From positions 124,001 to 188,000 of the forward strand of contig NZ_JBPZHB010000001.1 of assembly GCF_051857545.1 (NCBI RefSeq): a stretch of 64,000 nucleotides of DNA, read 5' to 3'. Shown one piece after another: positions 16,535 to 27,400 of this stretch (position 1 is the first letter of the stretch; every line of letters begins with the position of its first letter). Below the pieces are notes generated by a model. That model did no database searches, was not told the origin of the DNA, and saw only the letters and a list, made by a program, of their open reading frames with translations. The translations under genes and the position numbers were made by a program. This stretch comes from Larkinella sp051857545 (GTDB taxonomy: Bacteria; Bacteroidota; Bacteroidia; Cytophagales; Spirosomataceae).

Positions 16535-19500
16535 GTGACTGATTCAAGGAATGTGAAAAAATTTCTGACGTTTTTTTCTCTTGCCATACTGGCACTGATT
16601 TTTCTGATAATCGGGTTCCTCGGTGTAATCGGTACGACAACCTGGGGGCAGGAATTTGTGACGCGTCAGGTCAACAACTACCTGGCCGGAAAAATCAAAA
16701 GCCCTTTTCGGATTGGCCGGATTACCTACGAAATTCCGGATTACGTTGCGTTGGAAGATGTGTTGTTTATTACGCCCAAAGGTGATACCCTTCTGGCGGG
16801 CCAGAAACTCCGGGTCGATCTCGACATGATGGGTCTGCTGAAAAACCGGGTTGCGCTCAACCAGATCGAACTGGAGAAGGTTAGCGTGAACCTGAACCGT
16901 ACACTGCCCGATACGGCTTTCAATTTTCAATACATCATTGACGCCTTCGACACGGGTGGGCCACCCCAGCCAGTCGACACCACGGCGGCTCCGCTGGACA
17001 TCAGTTTGTCCGGTATTACGCTGAAAGACGTTCGGATTCGCTACAAAGATGACGTGGTGGGCGCGGAGGTGGGCGCGTACGTCGATACACTACGGGCGAA
17101 TTTTGACAAAACCAACGTTGACAAATCCCAATACCATCTTCGTGATGTCAGTATAGACGGTTTAATAGCTAACACACGGCTTTATCCGGCAATTCCTACC
17201 CCGGAAATGCCTGATACGTCGGCACCGGGTGATACGATGGATCTCAAACTGGGCAATTGGAAACTGACCCGGGCGCGGTGGGATGTTAAAGTGGAAGAGG
17301 CTGATTTCCAAACCAAAGGGTCGGTCGGACGGCTGGCGATGAACGCCGATTATCTGTATCTGGACGGGCATCGCATCGGCATCAAATCCCTGGAACTCGA
17401 AAATTCAGATATTTCGGCCATCTTGACCAAACCGACTAAAAAAGCAACTCCGCCCACCACTACTCCGGCCACCACCGACGATGCGGGTGGCTGGCGGGCC
17501 AGCATCGGGCGGGTGGCACTGGCTAAAAACCGCATCCGGTTCGACGATCAAAATCAGCCCAAACAGAAAACCGGCCTGGATTATGGCCACCTCGATTTGC
17601 AGGATTTATCGCTGACGGCACAGGCGCTGCAATACAGCCCGCAGGTCATATCCGGGAAGTTTCGCGGAGGCCGTTTCCGGGATCAAAGCGGTTTTGCGCT
17701 CCAGCGACTCGATGCCGACGTGGTTTACAGCGATACGCTGACGTCGATCAACCGGCTTCTGGTTCAAACGCCCCAAACACTCATTAGGGATCAACTCATT
17801 CTGCGGTATGACTCCATCGGGCAACTCAGCCGTCCGCAGGAAGCCGGGCGTGTGGGGATTCGGGTCAACCTGAAACAAAGTCGGCTGGCGGTGGCAGACA
17901 TTTTGCAACTGGCGCCTTTTCTGGCGACCACCGCGCCCTTTGCCGGAAACCGTCAGGCGGTTATTCGGGTCAACACTTTGATGCGGGGAACGCTGGCGAA
18001 TCTGAGCATTCCGACGTTTGAACTTGATATGTTGTCGGGAACCCGCTTGCGGGCCAGCGGTCGGTTGCGCAACGTGACCGATGCCAACCGGATGGCGATG
18101 GACATCAATCTGACCGAAGGCTCAACGCAGCTTCGCGATATTCGGCAGTTGGTGCCAAAAGGAGCCTTGCCGGATTCCTTCAACATTCCGCCTAAATTGC
18201 GGCTGACGGGCCGGTTTCAGGGCGAACTCGATAATCTGAACATCAACTCCGCGCTGCAAACCGACTGGGGCAATGTCGATTTTGACGGAAATGTGCGGGG
18301 TTTTGTGGCTGGCAAAGGCCAGGCGTATCGGGGAACACTGGCCCTGGCGAATTTTGAAGCCGGTCGCTGGCTGAATCAGCAGGCCATGCTCGGCAGCATT
18401 ACGGCCGATGCGACCGTCAATGGACAGGGAATCGATGTCAAAACCATGCGAACCACGTTTCGGCTCAACGTTCGGCAAGCCGAGCTGAACGGGTATAATT
18501 ACCAGAATTTTGCGGCTGAAGGTGAACTGGACAAGGGTATCCTGACGGCCAAAAGCACGCTGGATGATCCGAACGCCAGGCTGGCTCTGAATTCAGTGGT
18601 CGGTTTGCTGGAAGACTATCCCAGCGTGAAAGGCGGTTTGGTGATTGAGAAGCTGGACGTGACGGCACTGAAGTTTTACAAAGATCCGCTCAGCGTCGAA
18701 GGCCGGATGCGGTTTGATTTCGCTTCCACCGACCCGGTCAATCCGGTGGGCACACTGACGGCCCGGGAAACGGTTGTGCGCTTCAATGGCAAAACGTATC
18801 CGCTGGATTCGTTTTATGTCAAAGCGGCACCGGAAGGCGTTCGGAAAATCGTGGAAGCCAAACTTCCCTTCGCGACTCTGAAGCTCGACGGTCAGTTCGA
18901 CTACACCCGCCTGTACGATATCGTCGTGGGTGAATTCAGCAAATACATCAAACTGCCCGATCTGACCTACAACCCGGTCAATCCGCCCTATAGTTTCAAC
19001 ATCGATATGACGGTCAACCAGCACCCTTTGCTGACGGCTTTCGTGCCCGCATTGACCAAAATGGACCCCGTCACTCTGAAAGCATACATCGATAATACAA
19101 AAGACACCACCCTGTCGGCTTTGCTGAAAACCGGCACGATCGAGTACGACACCATGCGGTTTCAAACCGTAACGATGGGACTTCAGGCGGTCAATGACCG
19201 TTTGCTGATCCAGAGTCAGATCAACGCGGTTCACACGGCTCAGGTTGACCTGAACGTGACCAAATTCAACGGGGAAGCCATTAAAAACCGCTTGCATTTC
19301 GATATTATTTCGGAAGATTCAACGGGCCGGGCCTGGTATGCTTTGTCCGGAAATCTCGGCGTTGCCGACCGCGCCTATCAGTTCCGGTTCAACCCGGACG
19401 GGATGATGACCAACTACCAGCGCTGGACGAGCGACACGACAGGTTATATTCAATACAGCGAGGACGGTATTCTAGCCGATAAATTCCTGCTCCAAACCGG

Positions 19501-21562
19501 TTCCCAGAAGATTCTGGTCAACAGCATTGTTCCGAAACCCAATGCGCCCCTGGAAGTGAAAGTGGAGAACATCGACCTGACGAACATGGCAAAACTGGCC
19601 AATCAGGACACCACGCTGGCGGGCGGACTGCTGAACGGCGATGTCATCCTGCGGAATGTGATGACCAATCTGTCGTTTACCGGCAATGTAACCGTCGATA
19701 GCCTAAAGGTGATGGCAAAACCGCTGGGAAATCTAACCGCCAGTTTTGAAAACACGACGGATCAGCGGATTTCGACCGACATTGCCCTGAAAGGTGCCGG
19801 AAATAGTGCGCGGGTAACGGGATTCTATAAGTCATCGGACCCGGCGAATGCTCTGGATTTCAAAATCAATCTGGAAGAGTTGAGCGCGCAAACGATTGAA
19901 GCGTTCAGCTTTGGTCAGTTACGGCAGACGTCGGGCCGGTTGCGCGGGCAGGTCGATGTGTCCGGTTCGACAGATCAACCCCGAATGAACGGTTCGATGT
20001 CGTTCGATTCACTGGCTTTCAACGTAGCGTATCTGAACGCCACGTATAAAATCGACAAGGAAACCATTCGTTTCAACGAGAAAGTAATCACGTTCCAGGA
20101 TTTCAGCGTTCGGGACGCGTTGAACCGCAGCTTGACCACCAACGGAACCATAACGCTCCGGAAACTGCCCGATGTGGCGTATAACCTGCGCATCAATGCC
20201 ACGAAATTTCAGGTGTTGAATGCCACCCGGAAGGACAACGATCTGGCGTACGGGAATGCCGCCATCAGCGCCAACCTCAGCATTCGCGGGAGCGGCACCA
20301 GCCCCACCATTGGTGGCTCGATTAAACTGGAGGATGACAGCAAGGTGACGATGGTGTTGCCTGATCAGACGGCTTCGGTGAACGAGGCCCGCGAGATTGT
20401 CACCTTTATCGACCACAATGACACCCTGGCGTTGCGGAAATACCTGGTGATGGCCCGGCCCGACACGGCCTTGCGCAGCCGGGCGTTCAAGGAGTTGAGC
20501 AATGCCCAGATCGATTTGAGCCTGGAAGTCAACGAAAAATCCGAAATTACCGTCGTTGTCGATGAACTGAACGGCGACAACCTGCGCATCAAAGGCAATG
20601 CCCGCCTGAACGTCGGTGTGAGCCAGAGCGGAGCGATTTCGTTGCTCGGTCGATATGATGTAACCGAAGGGGAGTATTCGTTAACCTATCAGGTCCTCAA
20701 ACGCAAGTTTTCGATTCAGAAAGGCAGCTACATCACCTGGACCGGCGATCCATTGCGGGCTGAACTCGACATTACGGCGGTTTACCAGACTACGGCGGTT
20801 CCCTCGAACCTGATTGCCAATGAAACCAGCGAGCAACTCCGGACGGCTTCCAAACAGAAAGTACCGTTCAACGTCTTGCTGAAAATGAAAGGCCGTCTGG
20901 CAGCCCCCGACATCAGTTTCGACATTAAGATGCCGGAAGAAGATTTTCTGGCTTCCCGCGCGGTGATCGATGCGGTCAATTCCAAGCTGACGCAGTTGCG
21001 GAACGACCCATCCCAGTTGAATAAGCAGGTTTTCGGGCTGATGGTATTGGGTAGTTTTATTGCCGAAACATCATCCAGTTCGTCAGGGGGTGGGATCAAT
21101 ACCGAAGAAATTGCCCGGAACAGCGTCAGCAAGATTCTGTCGGATCAATTGGAGCGGTTTGCTTCCAGTCTGCTGAAAGGGTTCGATGTTAATTTCGATC
21201 TGCTTTCGTCGACCCAGTCGGCACAGGCTAACAACACAGTGGGTTCCCGAACCGACCTCAATGTGGACGTATCGCGCAGCTTCCTGAATGGTCGGCTGAC
21301 GGTTTCGGTGGGGCGTAATTTTGTGCTGGAAAAAAATAACAGTACCATTACCCGAAATCCGAACGAAGTCTTTGATAATCTGTCGTTAAACTATAATCTC
21401 TCCCGCGACGGTCGCTACATGATGCGGGGGTATCGCAAGAGTGATTACCAGGCGGTTTTGGAAGGGTATGTAATCGAAACCGGCATTGGTTTTGTCATCA
21501 CCGTCGATTACAACCAGTTGAGTGAAATCTTTAAAAAACCGGAGGAAAAAGTGAACCAATGA
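16535..21562 (+). CDS. tamB: TamB-family translocation/assembly module protein (DUF490)
   Basis: 1675 residues starting at a GTG. The N-terminal span (about 10-32, FFSLAILALIFLIIGFLGVI) anchors the protein in the inner membrane. The long middle consists of repeated beta segments (VSVNLNRTLPDTAFN, LTLKDVRIRYKDD-like units) of the AsmA/TamB lipid-transfer type. The TamB C-terminal domain covers about 1300-1660, including LLGRYDVTEGEYSLTYQVLKRKFSIQKGSYITW. TamB proteins bridge the envelope and support outer-membrane protein or phospholipid delivery with a TamA partner. The stop overlaps the start of the TamL gene by 4 bp (ATGA), so the pair is translationally coupled. Confidence 0.95.
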   Translation: MTDSRNVKKFLTFFSLAILALIFLIIGFLGVIGTTTWGQEFVTRQVNNYLAGKIKSPFRIGRITYEIPDYVALEDVLFITPKGDTLLAGQKLRVDLDMMGLLKNRVALNQIELEKVSVNLNRTLPDTAFNFQYIIDAFDTGGPPQPVDTTAAPLDISLSGITLKDVRIRYKDDVVGAEVGAYVDTLRANFDKTNVDKSQYHLRDVSIDGLIANTRLYPAIPTPEMPDTSAPGDTMDLKLGNWKLTRARWDVKVEEADFQTKGSVGRLAMNADYLYLDGHRIGIKSLELENSDISAILTKPTKKATPPTTTPATTDDAGGWRASIGRVALAKNRIRFDDQNQPKQKTGLDYGHLDLQDLSLTAQALQYSPQVISGKFRGGRFRDQSGFALQRLDADVVYSDTLTSINRLLVQTPQTLIRDQLILRYDSIGQLSRPQEAGRVGIRVNLKQSRLAVADILQLAPFLATTAPFAGNRQAVIRVNTLMRGTLANLSIPTFELDMLSGTRLRASGRLRNVTDANRMAMDINLTEGSTQLRDIRQLVPKGALPDSFNIPPKLRLTGRFQGELDNLNINSALQTDWGNVDFDGNVRGFVAGKGQAYRGTLALANFEAGRWLNQQAMLGSITADATVNGQGIDVKTMRTTFRLNVRQAELNGYNYQNFAAEGELDKGILTAKSTLDDPNARLALNSVVGLLEDYPSVKGGLVIEKLDVTALKFYKDPLSVEGRMRFDFASTDPVNPVGTLTARETVVRFNGKTYPLDSFYVKAAPEGVRKIVEAKLPFATLKLDGQFDYTRLYDIVVGEFSKYIKLPDLTYNPVNPPYSFNIDMTVNQHPLLTAFVPALTKMDPVTLKAYIDNTKDTTLSALLKTGTIEYDTMRFQTVTMGLQAVNDRLLIQSQINAVHTAQVDLNVTKFNGEAIKNRLHFDIISEDSTGRAWYALSGNLGVADRAYQFRFNPDGMMTNYQRWTSDTTGYIQYSEDGILADKFLLQTGSQKILVNSIVPKPNAPLEVKVENIDLTNMAKLANQDTTLAGGLLNGDVILRNVMTNLSFTGNVTVDSLKVMAKPLGNLTASFENTTDQRISTDIALKGAGNSARVTGFYKSSDPANALDFKINLEELSAQTIEAFSFGQLRQTSGRLRGQVDVSGSTDQPRMNGSMSFDSLAFNVAYLNATYKIDKETIRFNEKVITFQDFSVRDALNRSLTTNGTITLRKLPDVAYNLRINATKFQVLNATRKDNDLAYGNAAISANLSIRGSGTSPTIGGSIKLEDDSKVTMVLPDQTASVNEAREIVTFIDHNDTLALRKYLVMARPDTALRSRAFKELSNAQIDLSLEVNEKSEITVVVDELNGDNLRIKGNARLNVGVSQSGAISLLGRYDVTEGEYSLTYQVLKRKFSIQKGSYITWTGDPLRAELDITAVYQTTAVPSNLIANETSEQLRTASKQKVPFNVLLKMKGRLAAPDISFDIKMPEEDFLASRAVIDAVNSKLTQLRNDPSQLNKQVFGLMVLGSFIAETSSSSSGGGINTEEIARNSVSKILSDQLERFASSLLKGFDVNFDLLSSTQSAQANNTVGSRTDLNVDVSRSFLNGRLTVSVGRNFVLEKNNSTITRNPNEVFDNLSLNYNLSRDGRYMMRGYRKSDYQAVLEGYVIETGIGFVITVDYNQLSEIFKKPEEKVNQ

Positions 21563-23874
21563 GAAACGGTTTAGCATACATATCTTTTTTCCTGATTCTG
21601 ACGGGTTGCCACGTTGCCAGACACATTCCGCCCGGCGAGAAACTCTACGTCGATACGGAAATCAATGTTCAGGTGGATTCGACCGTTTCCAAAACCGAAA
21701 AAGGGCAGATTGAAACGGCACTGGCCGACATGGCGCGTCCGAAACCCAACAAGAGATTGTTCGGCTATCCGTATAAAGTCGGGTTGTATTATTTGATGGG
21801 CGAACCCAAAAAAGAGAAAGGATTTCGGGCGTGGTTTCGGCGGAAGGCCGGAGAACCGCCGGTTTTTGCGAGTGCCAAGGCGTTGTCGTCCAACGCACAG
21901 ATCTGGATGGGATTTCTGGAAAATGAAGGGTATTTCCGATCGACGGTTTCGGGCAGCTTGAAGGAAGAAGGGTATCAGGCTACGGGTGTGTATCAGGTGC
22001 AGGTGCAACCACGGTATTACATCGACTCAGTGGCCTTTCTGATGGATTCAACGTCTTTGCGGAAACCGATGGTAGAGGTCAGAAAACGTAGTTTGCTCAA
22101 GAAAGACAATCCCTACCGCTTTGAGTTGATCAAGCTGGAACGGGAACGAATCACGCAGGCCTTGCAGCGTCAGGGTTTTTTCTACTTCCAGCCCGACTAC
22201 CTCGCGGTCTTGGCCGATAGTGCGCTGGGAAAACACCGTACCCGGCTCTACTTGGCCATCAAGCCTGAAACGCCACCGGCGGCTTTATTACCATATTCCA
22301 TCCGGGATATTTATGTCTATCCCAATTACAGCCTTTCCTCCAATACAACCCAAACGGATACGTCAGAAAATCAGGCAGTTAAATTTGGTAAACTAAATAT
22401 TGTCGATCCTGCCGGTATCTACAATCCCAAGTTGTTTCGGGACATCATTGCCCTGCAACCCGGGAAGCGGTACAACAGCCGGGCGCAGGATCAGACCTTG
22501 TCACGGTTTATCAACGTAGGGTCGTTTAAATTTGTCCGCAACCGGTTTGAAGCGGATCAGCAAGGCGATTCGGCGGTGCTGGATGTGCATTATTTCCTGA
22601 CGCCTTATCCTAAAAAATCGGCCCGACTGGAAATTGCCGGCACCAGCCGCTCCAACAACCTCGTGGGGTCGCAACTTTCCCTGAACTGGCGAAACCGGAA
22701 CGTTTTTGGCCGGTCCGACTTATTCACCATCAGCGCCAATGCCGGAATTGAATTCCAGGTAGGCGCGCGCGGGCAGGGTGTTGCCAACTACCGCTACGGC
22801 ATTCAGACCAGTCTGACGTTTCCCCGGCTGGTTACGCCGATTCCCATTAAATATTACCAGCGCGGACAGGCGCTGCCCCAAACCATCGTTTCACTGGGGT
22901 ATGATCTGATCGTTCGGGGTGAATTATACCACTTGAATTCTTTTCTGACCACGTTCGGTTATTCGTGGCGCAGCAATCCGCAAACGGAGCACATTTTTCA
23001 GCCCATCAGCATCAACTACGTGCTGCCTTCTAATTTTACCGAAAAATTCTTCGCCCTGGAAGACGACCCCAGCACGCGGCAGCAGTATATCAATATTCTT
23101 CGCTCCGAACAGCTTATTCTGAGTACGTTGTATACATATAATCTCAGCTCATCACCCCGTACCACCTCCGCGTATACGCAACGGTTGAGTGTCAATATTG
23201 AACCCGCCGGTAATCTGGCCTCGTGGCTGACGCGCAAGACCAACGAAGAAGGGCGGGAAGCGATTTTTGGTGTACCCTATTCGCAGTTTTTTCGGATGGA
23301 TGTCGACAGCCGGCATTTTTTTAAAGTATCGGAAAATTTGACCTGGGCCAACCGGTTTTTTGGTGGATTTGGCGTTCCTTACGGCAATTCCACGGAATTG
23401 CCTTTTGTGAAGCAATATTTTGTCGGGGGCGCCAATAGCTTGCGGGCCTTCCGCCCCCGGGCAGTTGGCCCCGGAATTTTTACCCGAAATCTGGAAGGTA
23501 CGGTGCAGCTTCAGGACGGCGGGGGCGACATCAAGCTGGAATTCAACACCGAACTTCGTCCCAAATTCAATAAATACCTCCAGGGAGCCTTGTTCCTGGA
23601 CGTCGGCAACGTCTGGATGTACTCCGATAATACATTATACGGGCTTGGAACGCAGTTTAAATCCGATTTCTACAAACAACTGGCCGTCGGCACGGGGGCG
23701 GGTCTCCGGGTGGATGTGTCATATTTTGTCGTCCGGTTCGACCTGGCGTTTCCGCTGCGCAAACCGTGGTTGCCGGAAGGGCAGCAGTGGGTGGCGGACG
23801 AAATTGCTCCCGGCAACCGGGCCTGGCGCCGGGAGAATTTGATCCTAAATGTTGCCGTGGGGTATCCGTTTTAA
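21559..23874 (+). CDS. tamL: TamL, lipidated BamA/TamA-like outer-membrane assembly protein
   Basis: 771 residues. The lipoprotein signal is MRNGLAYISFFLILTGC with Cys17 as lipid site, which marks the Bacteroidota TamL form of TamA. POTRA-like repeats occupy roughly residues 30-370 (NPYRFELIKLERERITQALQRQGFFYF fits one). A 16-strand Omp85 barrel begins near SARLEIAGTSRSNN, with the conserved FVGGANSLRAFRPRAVGP segment (the VRGF-like lid-lock region) and a terminal aromatic in VAVGYPF. It is the outer-membrane partner of the TamB encoded just upstream. Confidence 0.95.
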   Translation: MRNGLAYISFFLILTGCHVARHIPPGEKLYVDTEINVQVDSTVSKTEKGQIETALADMARPKPNKRLFGYPYKVGLYYLMGEPKKEKGFRAWFRRKAGEPPVFASAKALSSNAQIWMGFLENEGYFRSTVSGSLKEEGYQATGVYQVQVQPRYYIDSVAFLMDSTSLRKPMVEVRKRSLLKKDNPYRFELIKLERERITQALQRQGFFYFQPDYLAVLADSALGKHRTRLYLAIKPETPPAALLPYSIRDIYVYPNYSLSSNTTQTDTSENQAVKFGKLNIVDPAGIYNPKLFRDIIALQPGKRYNSRAQDQTLSRFINVGSFKFVRNRFEADQQGDSAVLDVHYFLTPYPKKSARLEIAGTSRSNNLVGSQLSLNWRNRNVFGRSDLFTISANAGIEFQVGARGQGVANYRYGIQTSLTFPRLVTPIPIKYYQRGQALPQTIVSLGYDLIVRGELYHLNSFLTTFGYSWRSNPQTEHIFQPISINYVLPSNFTEKFFALEDDPSTRQQYINILRSEQLILSTLYTYNLSSSPRTTSAYTQRLSVNIEPAGNLASWLTRKTNEEGREAIFGVPYSQFFRMDVDSRHFFKVSENLTWANRFFGGFGVPYGNSTELPFVKQYFVGGANSLRAFRPRAVGPGIFTRNLEGTVQLQDGGGDIKLEFNTELRPKFNKYLQGALFLDVGNVWMYSDNTLYGLGTQFKSDFYKQLAVGTGAGLRVDVSYFVVRFDLAFPLRKPWLPEGQQWVADEIAPGNRAWRRENLILNVAVGYPF

Positions 23875-23890
23875 CCCCGGTGTTCATCTG

Positions 23891-24388
23891 TCAGAGTTCT
23901 GTCACGGAATGAAACGTCTCATCGCTGTTGAGCAGAACCCGCCAAATCCGGGCGTTCGTTGCATCCAGCAGGATGACCCGCCAAGGCTTATTCGCTTCGT
24001 CATTGACGTCCGTCAAAACCGTGTGGATGCTGCTTCCGGGAAAGGTTTCGCTCAGATACGTTCGGGTGATTGCCGGTACTGAATCCGGACTGAGCACCAC
24101 GCCCTGTTCAACCACGAGTCCGCTCGTTTGGAGGAGAGCGACTTTTGCAGTGGTTCCTTCCGTGAAACGGGCTTCCCAAATTCGATCCTGAAGATGATTC
24201 CAAGTCACCGACTGGGCGCGGGGAAACGCCGTTTTGAAGCCACTGTAAGCCCCCAGGGATAACCCCGAACGAGCAGCCTCATTAATTAAGTCGGCACCGG
24301 CTTTATCCTGGCAATTGAAACTGATGGTAGCTAAAGCCAGGAGGCTGAAAAGGATTTTTAATCGGGAAATGAATGGATTGCATTTCAT
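23891..24388 (-). CDS. PepSY-like secreted protein
   Basis: 165 residues with an N-terminal signal (about 1-25; a Cys at 26 may be a lipid site, but the lipobox is weak). The rest carries two related units. Each has the order hydrophobic beta strand, FxxxFPxAxxVTWN or LSETFPGSSIHTV, then WRVxLL, which is the pattern of the small PepSY-like (beta-lactamase-inhibitor-like) proteins of Bacteroidota. The function is unknown; such domains are thought to bind proteins or metals in the periplasm. It is convergent with tamL (16-bp gap) and follows the metal efflux operon on the same strand, 111 bp after its last gene. Confidence 0.65.
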   Translation of the reverse strand: MKCNPFISRLKILFSLLALATISFNCQDKAGADLINEAARSGLSLGAYSGFKTAFPRAQSVTWNHLQDRIWEARFTEGTTAKVALLQTSGLVVEQGVVLSPDSVPAITRTYLSETFPGSSIHTVLTDVNDEANKPWRVILLDATNARIWRVLLNSDETFHSVTEL

Positions 24389-24431
24389 GTTTTGATGTGT
24401 TTAAGTGAAAAAAATAACGGATTGGTTATGA

Positions 24432-24473
24432 TTCGCTTGCTGCACCAAACTTCTTCGAGGGGCAGCAAGCGAA
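24432..24473 (-). terminator. 12-bp perfect stem after the efflux transporter gene
   Basis: TTCGCTTGCTGC (24432-24443) and GCAGCAAGCGAA (24462-24473) form a perfect 12-bp stem with an 18-nt loop, just past the stop of the efflux gene. On the minus strand a TTATTTTTTT run follows about 20 nt later. It may end, or partly end, the operon before the PepSY-like gene. Confidence 0.5.
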
Positions 24474-24499
24474 AGTCATGTAGTGAAGGGCCGGCCTGA

Positions 24500-27400
24500 T
24501 TATTCGTCCAAATCCTGGAGCCGGTGAACCCGGTGACGGTAGAAAAACCGGTAGATGATGGGAAAAACCAGTAGCGTCAAAACGGTGGCGGTTATCAACC
24601 CGCCGATGACGACAATCGCCAGCGGTTTCTGGGTTTCCGATCCAATTCCGGTGGAAAGGGCGGCTGGCAGCAGTCCGATGGCCGCCATCAGTGCGGTCAT
24701 GACCACGGGGCGTATGCGCGACTGCACCCCGTCCCGAATGGCTTCGTCCAGCGACATCCGGCCTTGCATATTTTTGTTGAAAACCGAGATCAGGATCACT
24801 CCGTTCTGCACACAGATCCCGAAAAGGGCGATGAAGCCAACCCCTGCCGAAATGCCGAAATTCATGCTCGTCACGTGCAACGCCAGAATCCCGCCAATCA
24901 GCGCAAACGGAACGTTGAGTAACACCAGACCAGCGTCTTTTGTGTTGCCGAAAGTGATGAACAGGATCACGAAAATGGCCGCCAGACTGATCGGGACGAC
25001 CTGCGCCAGCCGCTCGGTGGCCCGCACCTGGTTTTCAAACTCCCCAACCCATTCCATCGAATAATCTTTCCCCGGGTTGATGGCCGCATTGACTTTTTTC
25101 TGGGCCTCGGCAATGGTGCTGCCCAGATCGCGACCGCGCACCGAAAACTTGACGCCGATAAACCGCTGATTGATGTCGCGATAGATAAAAGCCGGACCGG
25201 TTTGCTTCTTGAGCGAAGCAATTTCCCGCAACGGAATCAATCCTCCTTTCAGGGTCGGAACCATCAGGCTCATGATGTCTTCTTCACTCTGGCGGTATTC
25301 GTCCTGATACCGGACCCGAATGTCGAACCGGCGTTCGCCCTCGTACAAAACCGATGCGGTTTTTCCGCCAATGGCCATCTCGATCACGGCCTGTGCATCT
25401 GCCGTGGTGACCCCGTATAGCGCCATTTTGTGGTCATGAAACAACACGCTGATCTCCGGTTGTCCGACATTGCGGATGACCCCCAAATCCCGGACGCCTT
25501 CGACGTCTTTCATGGCGTTCAGAACCTGGTCGGCGTATTTTTCCAGCTTATAAATATCCGGCCCGAAGATTTTTACGCCGTTGCTGGCTTTGTAACCGGC
25601 GACGGCTTCGGCCACGTTGTCGATGATGGGTTGCGAATAATTGTAGACAATGCCCGGATAATTCCGCAGTTTTCGGTCCATTTCATCGGTCAGTTCTTCC
25701 ACCGACAGCTTGCGTTTCCAGTCGTCTTTGGGGGCCAGATCGACCTGAAACTGGCAGAAGTAAAAACCGTTCGGATCGGTACCGTCGTTGGAACGACCCA
25801 CCTGCGAAAGCACCTGGTTGACTTCAGGAAACGTCTTCAGATCGCGACGGATCTGCCCGGCCATCTCCACGCTTTCGGGCAGCGACAGACTCATGGGCAA
25901 CTCGGCCGTGACCCACAGTGCGCCCTCGTTCAGTTGCGGCAGAAACTCTGTTCCGAGAAACCGGGCGGAGAAAAAGGTGCCGCCCATCAGCAGCAAAGCG
26001 ACCACGATGCTGAACTTTTTACGACCGTAGCACCAGCCAAAACCCGCCATGACGATGCGGTTGAAGAAATTGACGATGGGGTTGTTCTTTTCGCGGACGT
26101 TCTTTTTCAGCAAAATGGAACACAAAACCGGCACCAGCGTCAGCGTAAACAGCAACGCACCCAACAAGGCAAAACCGAGCGTCCAGGCTAGCGGAGAGAA
26201 CATTTTCCCTTCGACTTTCTGGAACGCGAAAATGGGCAGCAGGGCCGTGATGATGATCAGTTTGGAGAAGAAAACTGCCTTGCCCAGTTCGCCACCGGTT
26301 TTTTTGATGAGCCCCAATTTGGCCAGTTTGTTGAATTTAGCCATGCCAACTTTATGCGCCTGATGATCAAGGGTGACAAAAATTCCCTCGACCATCACCA
26401 CGGCCCCGTCGATGATGATCCCGAAATCGACCGCTCCCATCGAGAGTAGATTGGCCGACATGCCCCTCAATTTCAGACACATGAACGCAAACAGCAACGC
26501 CAGCGGAATGATAATCGAAACGATGAGCGTGGTTCGCCAGTCGGCCATGAACAAAAAAACCATCACCGTCACCAGTACGATGCCTTCGGTCAGGTTGTGC
26601 AGAACTGTATGCGTACAGAACTCGATCAGGTTATCGCGGTCGTAGAACGTCACCATTTTGACGTCCGGTGGCAAGACCCGCGTGTTCAATTGTTCGATTT
26701 TCGCCTTCACGCGTTCCAGCACTTCACTGGGATTCTCGCCCTTCCGCATCACCACGATGCCCTGCACTACGTCGTCATCTTCATCTAATCCTACCTGCCC
26801 TACGCGTGGCAACTGCGATTCGGCCACTTCCGCGACGTTTTTGACCAAAACCGGGTTGCCGTTCAGTTCCTCAATGATGATGTTGCCGATGTCCTGAATG
26901 GATGTTAACAGCCCAATCCCGCGAACCACATACGCCTGTCCGCTTTTTTCGATGACATCGCCCCCGACGTTGATGTTGCTGCGGGTGACGGCCTGGTACA
27001 CTTCCAGCGGTGTCAGATCGTATTTGGCTAGTTGTGTCGGATTGACGCGCAGTTCGTAGATCTTCTGCCGACCGCCAAACGCCACGACGTCGGCCACGCC
27101 CGGAACACTCCGCAACTGCCGGTCGATCACCCAGTTGTGAACCGTCAGCAATTCTCGACTATCCCGCTTGTCGCTTTTCAGCGTGAAGCGGTAAATTTCA
27201 CCCGTTGGGCCATACGGCGGCTGCACATCCGGCTCGACACCATCGGGCAACGCGATATTACGGAGTTGATTATTAACCTGTTGCCGGGCGAAGAAGTCTT
27301 CGACGTCATCTTCAAAAATGATTTTGATCACCGATAACCCGAACATCGTGACGGAGCGGACGTTGGTTTTTTTCTGCACCGAATTCATGGCTACTTCGAT

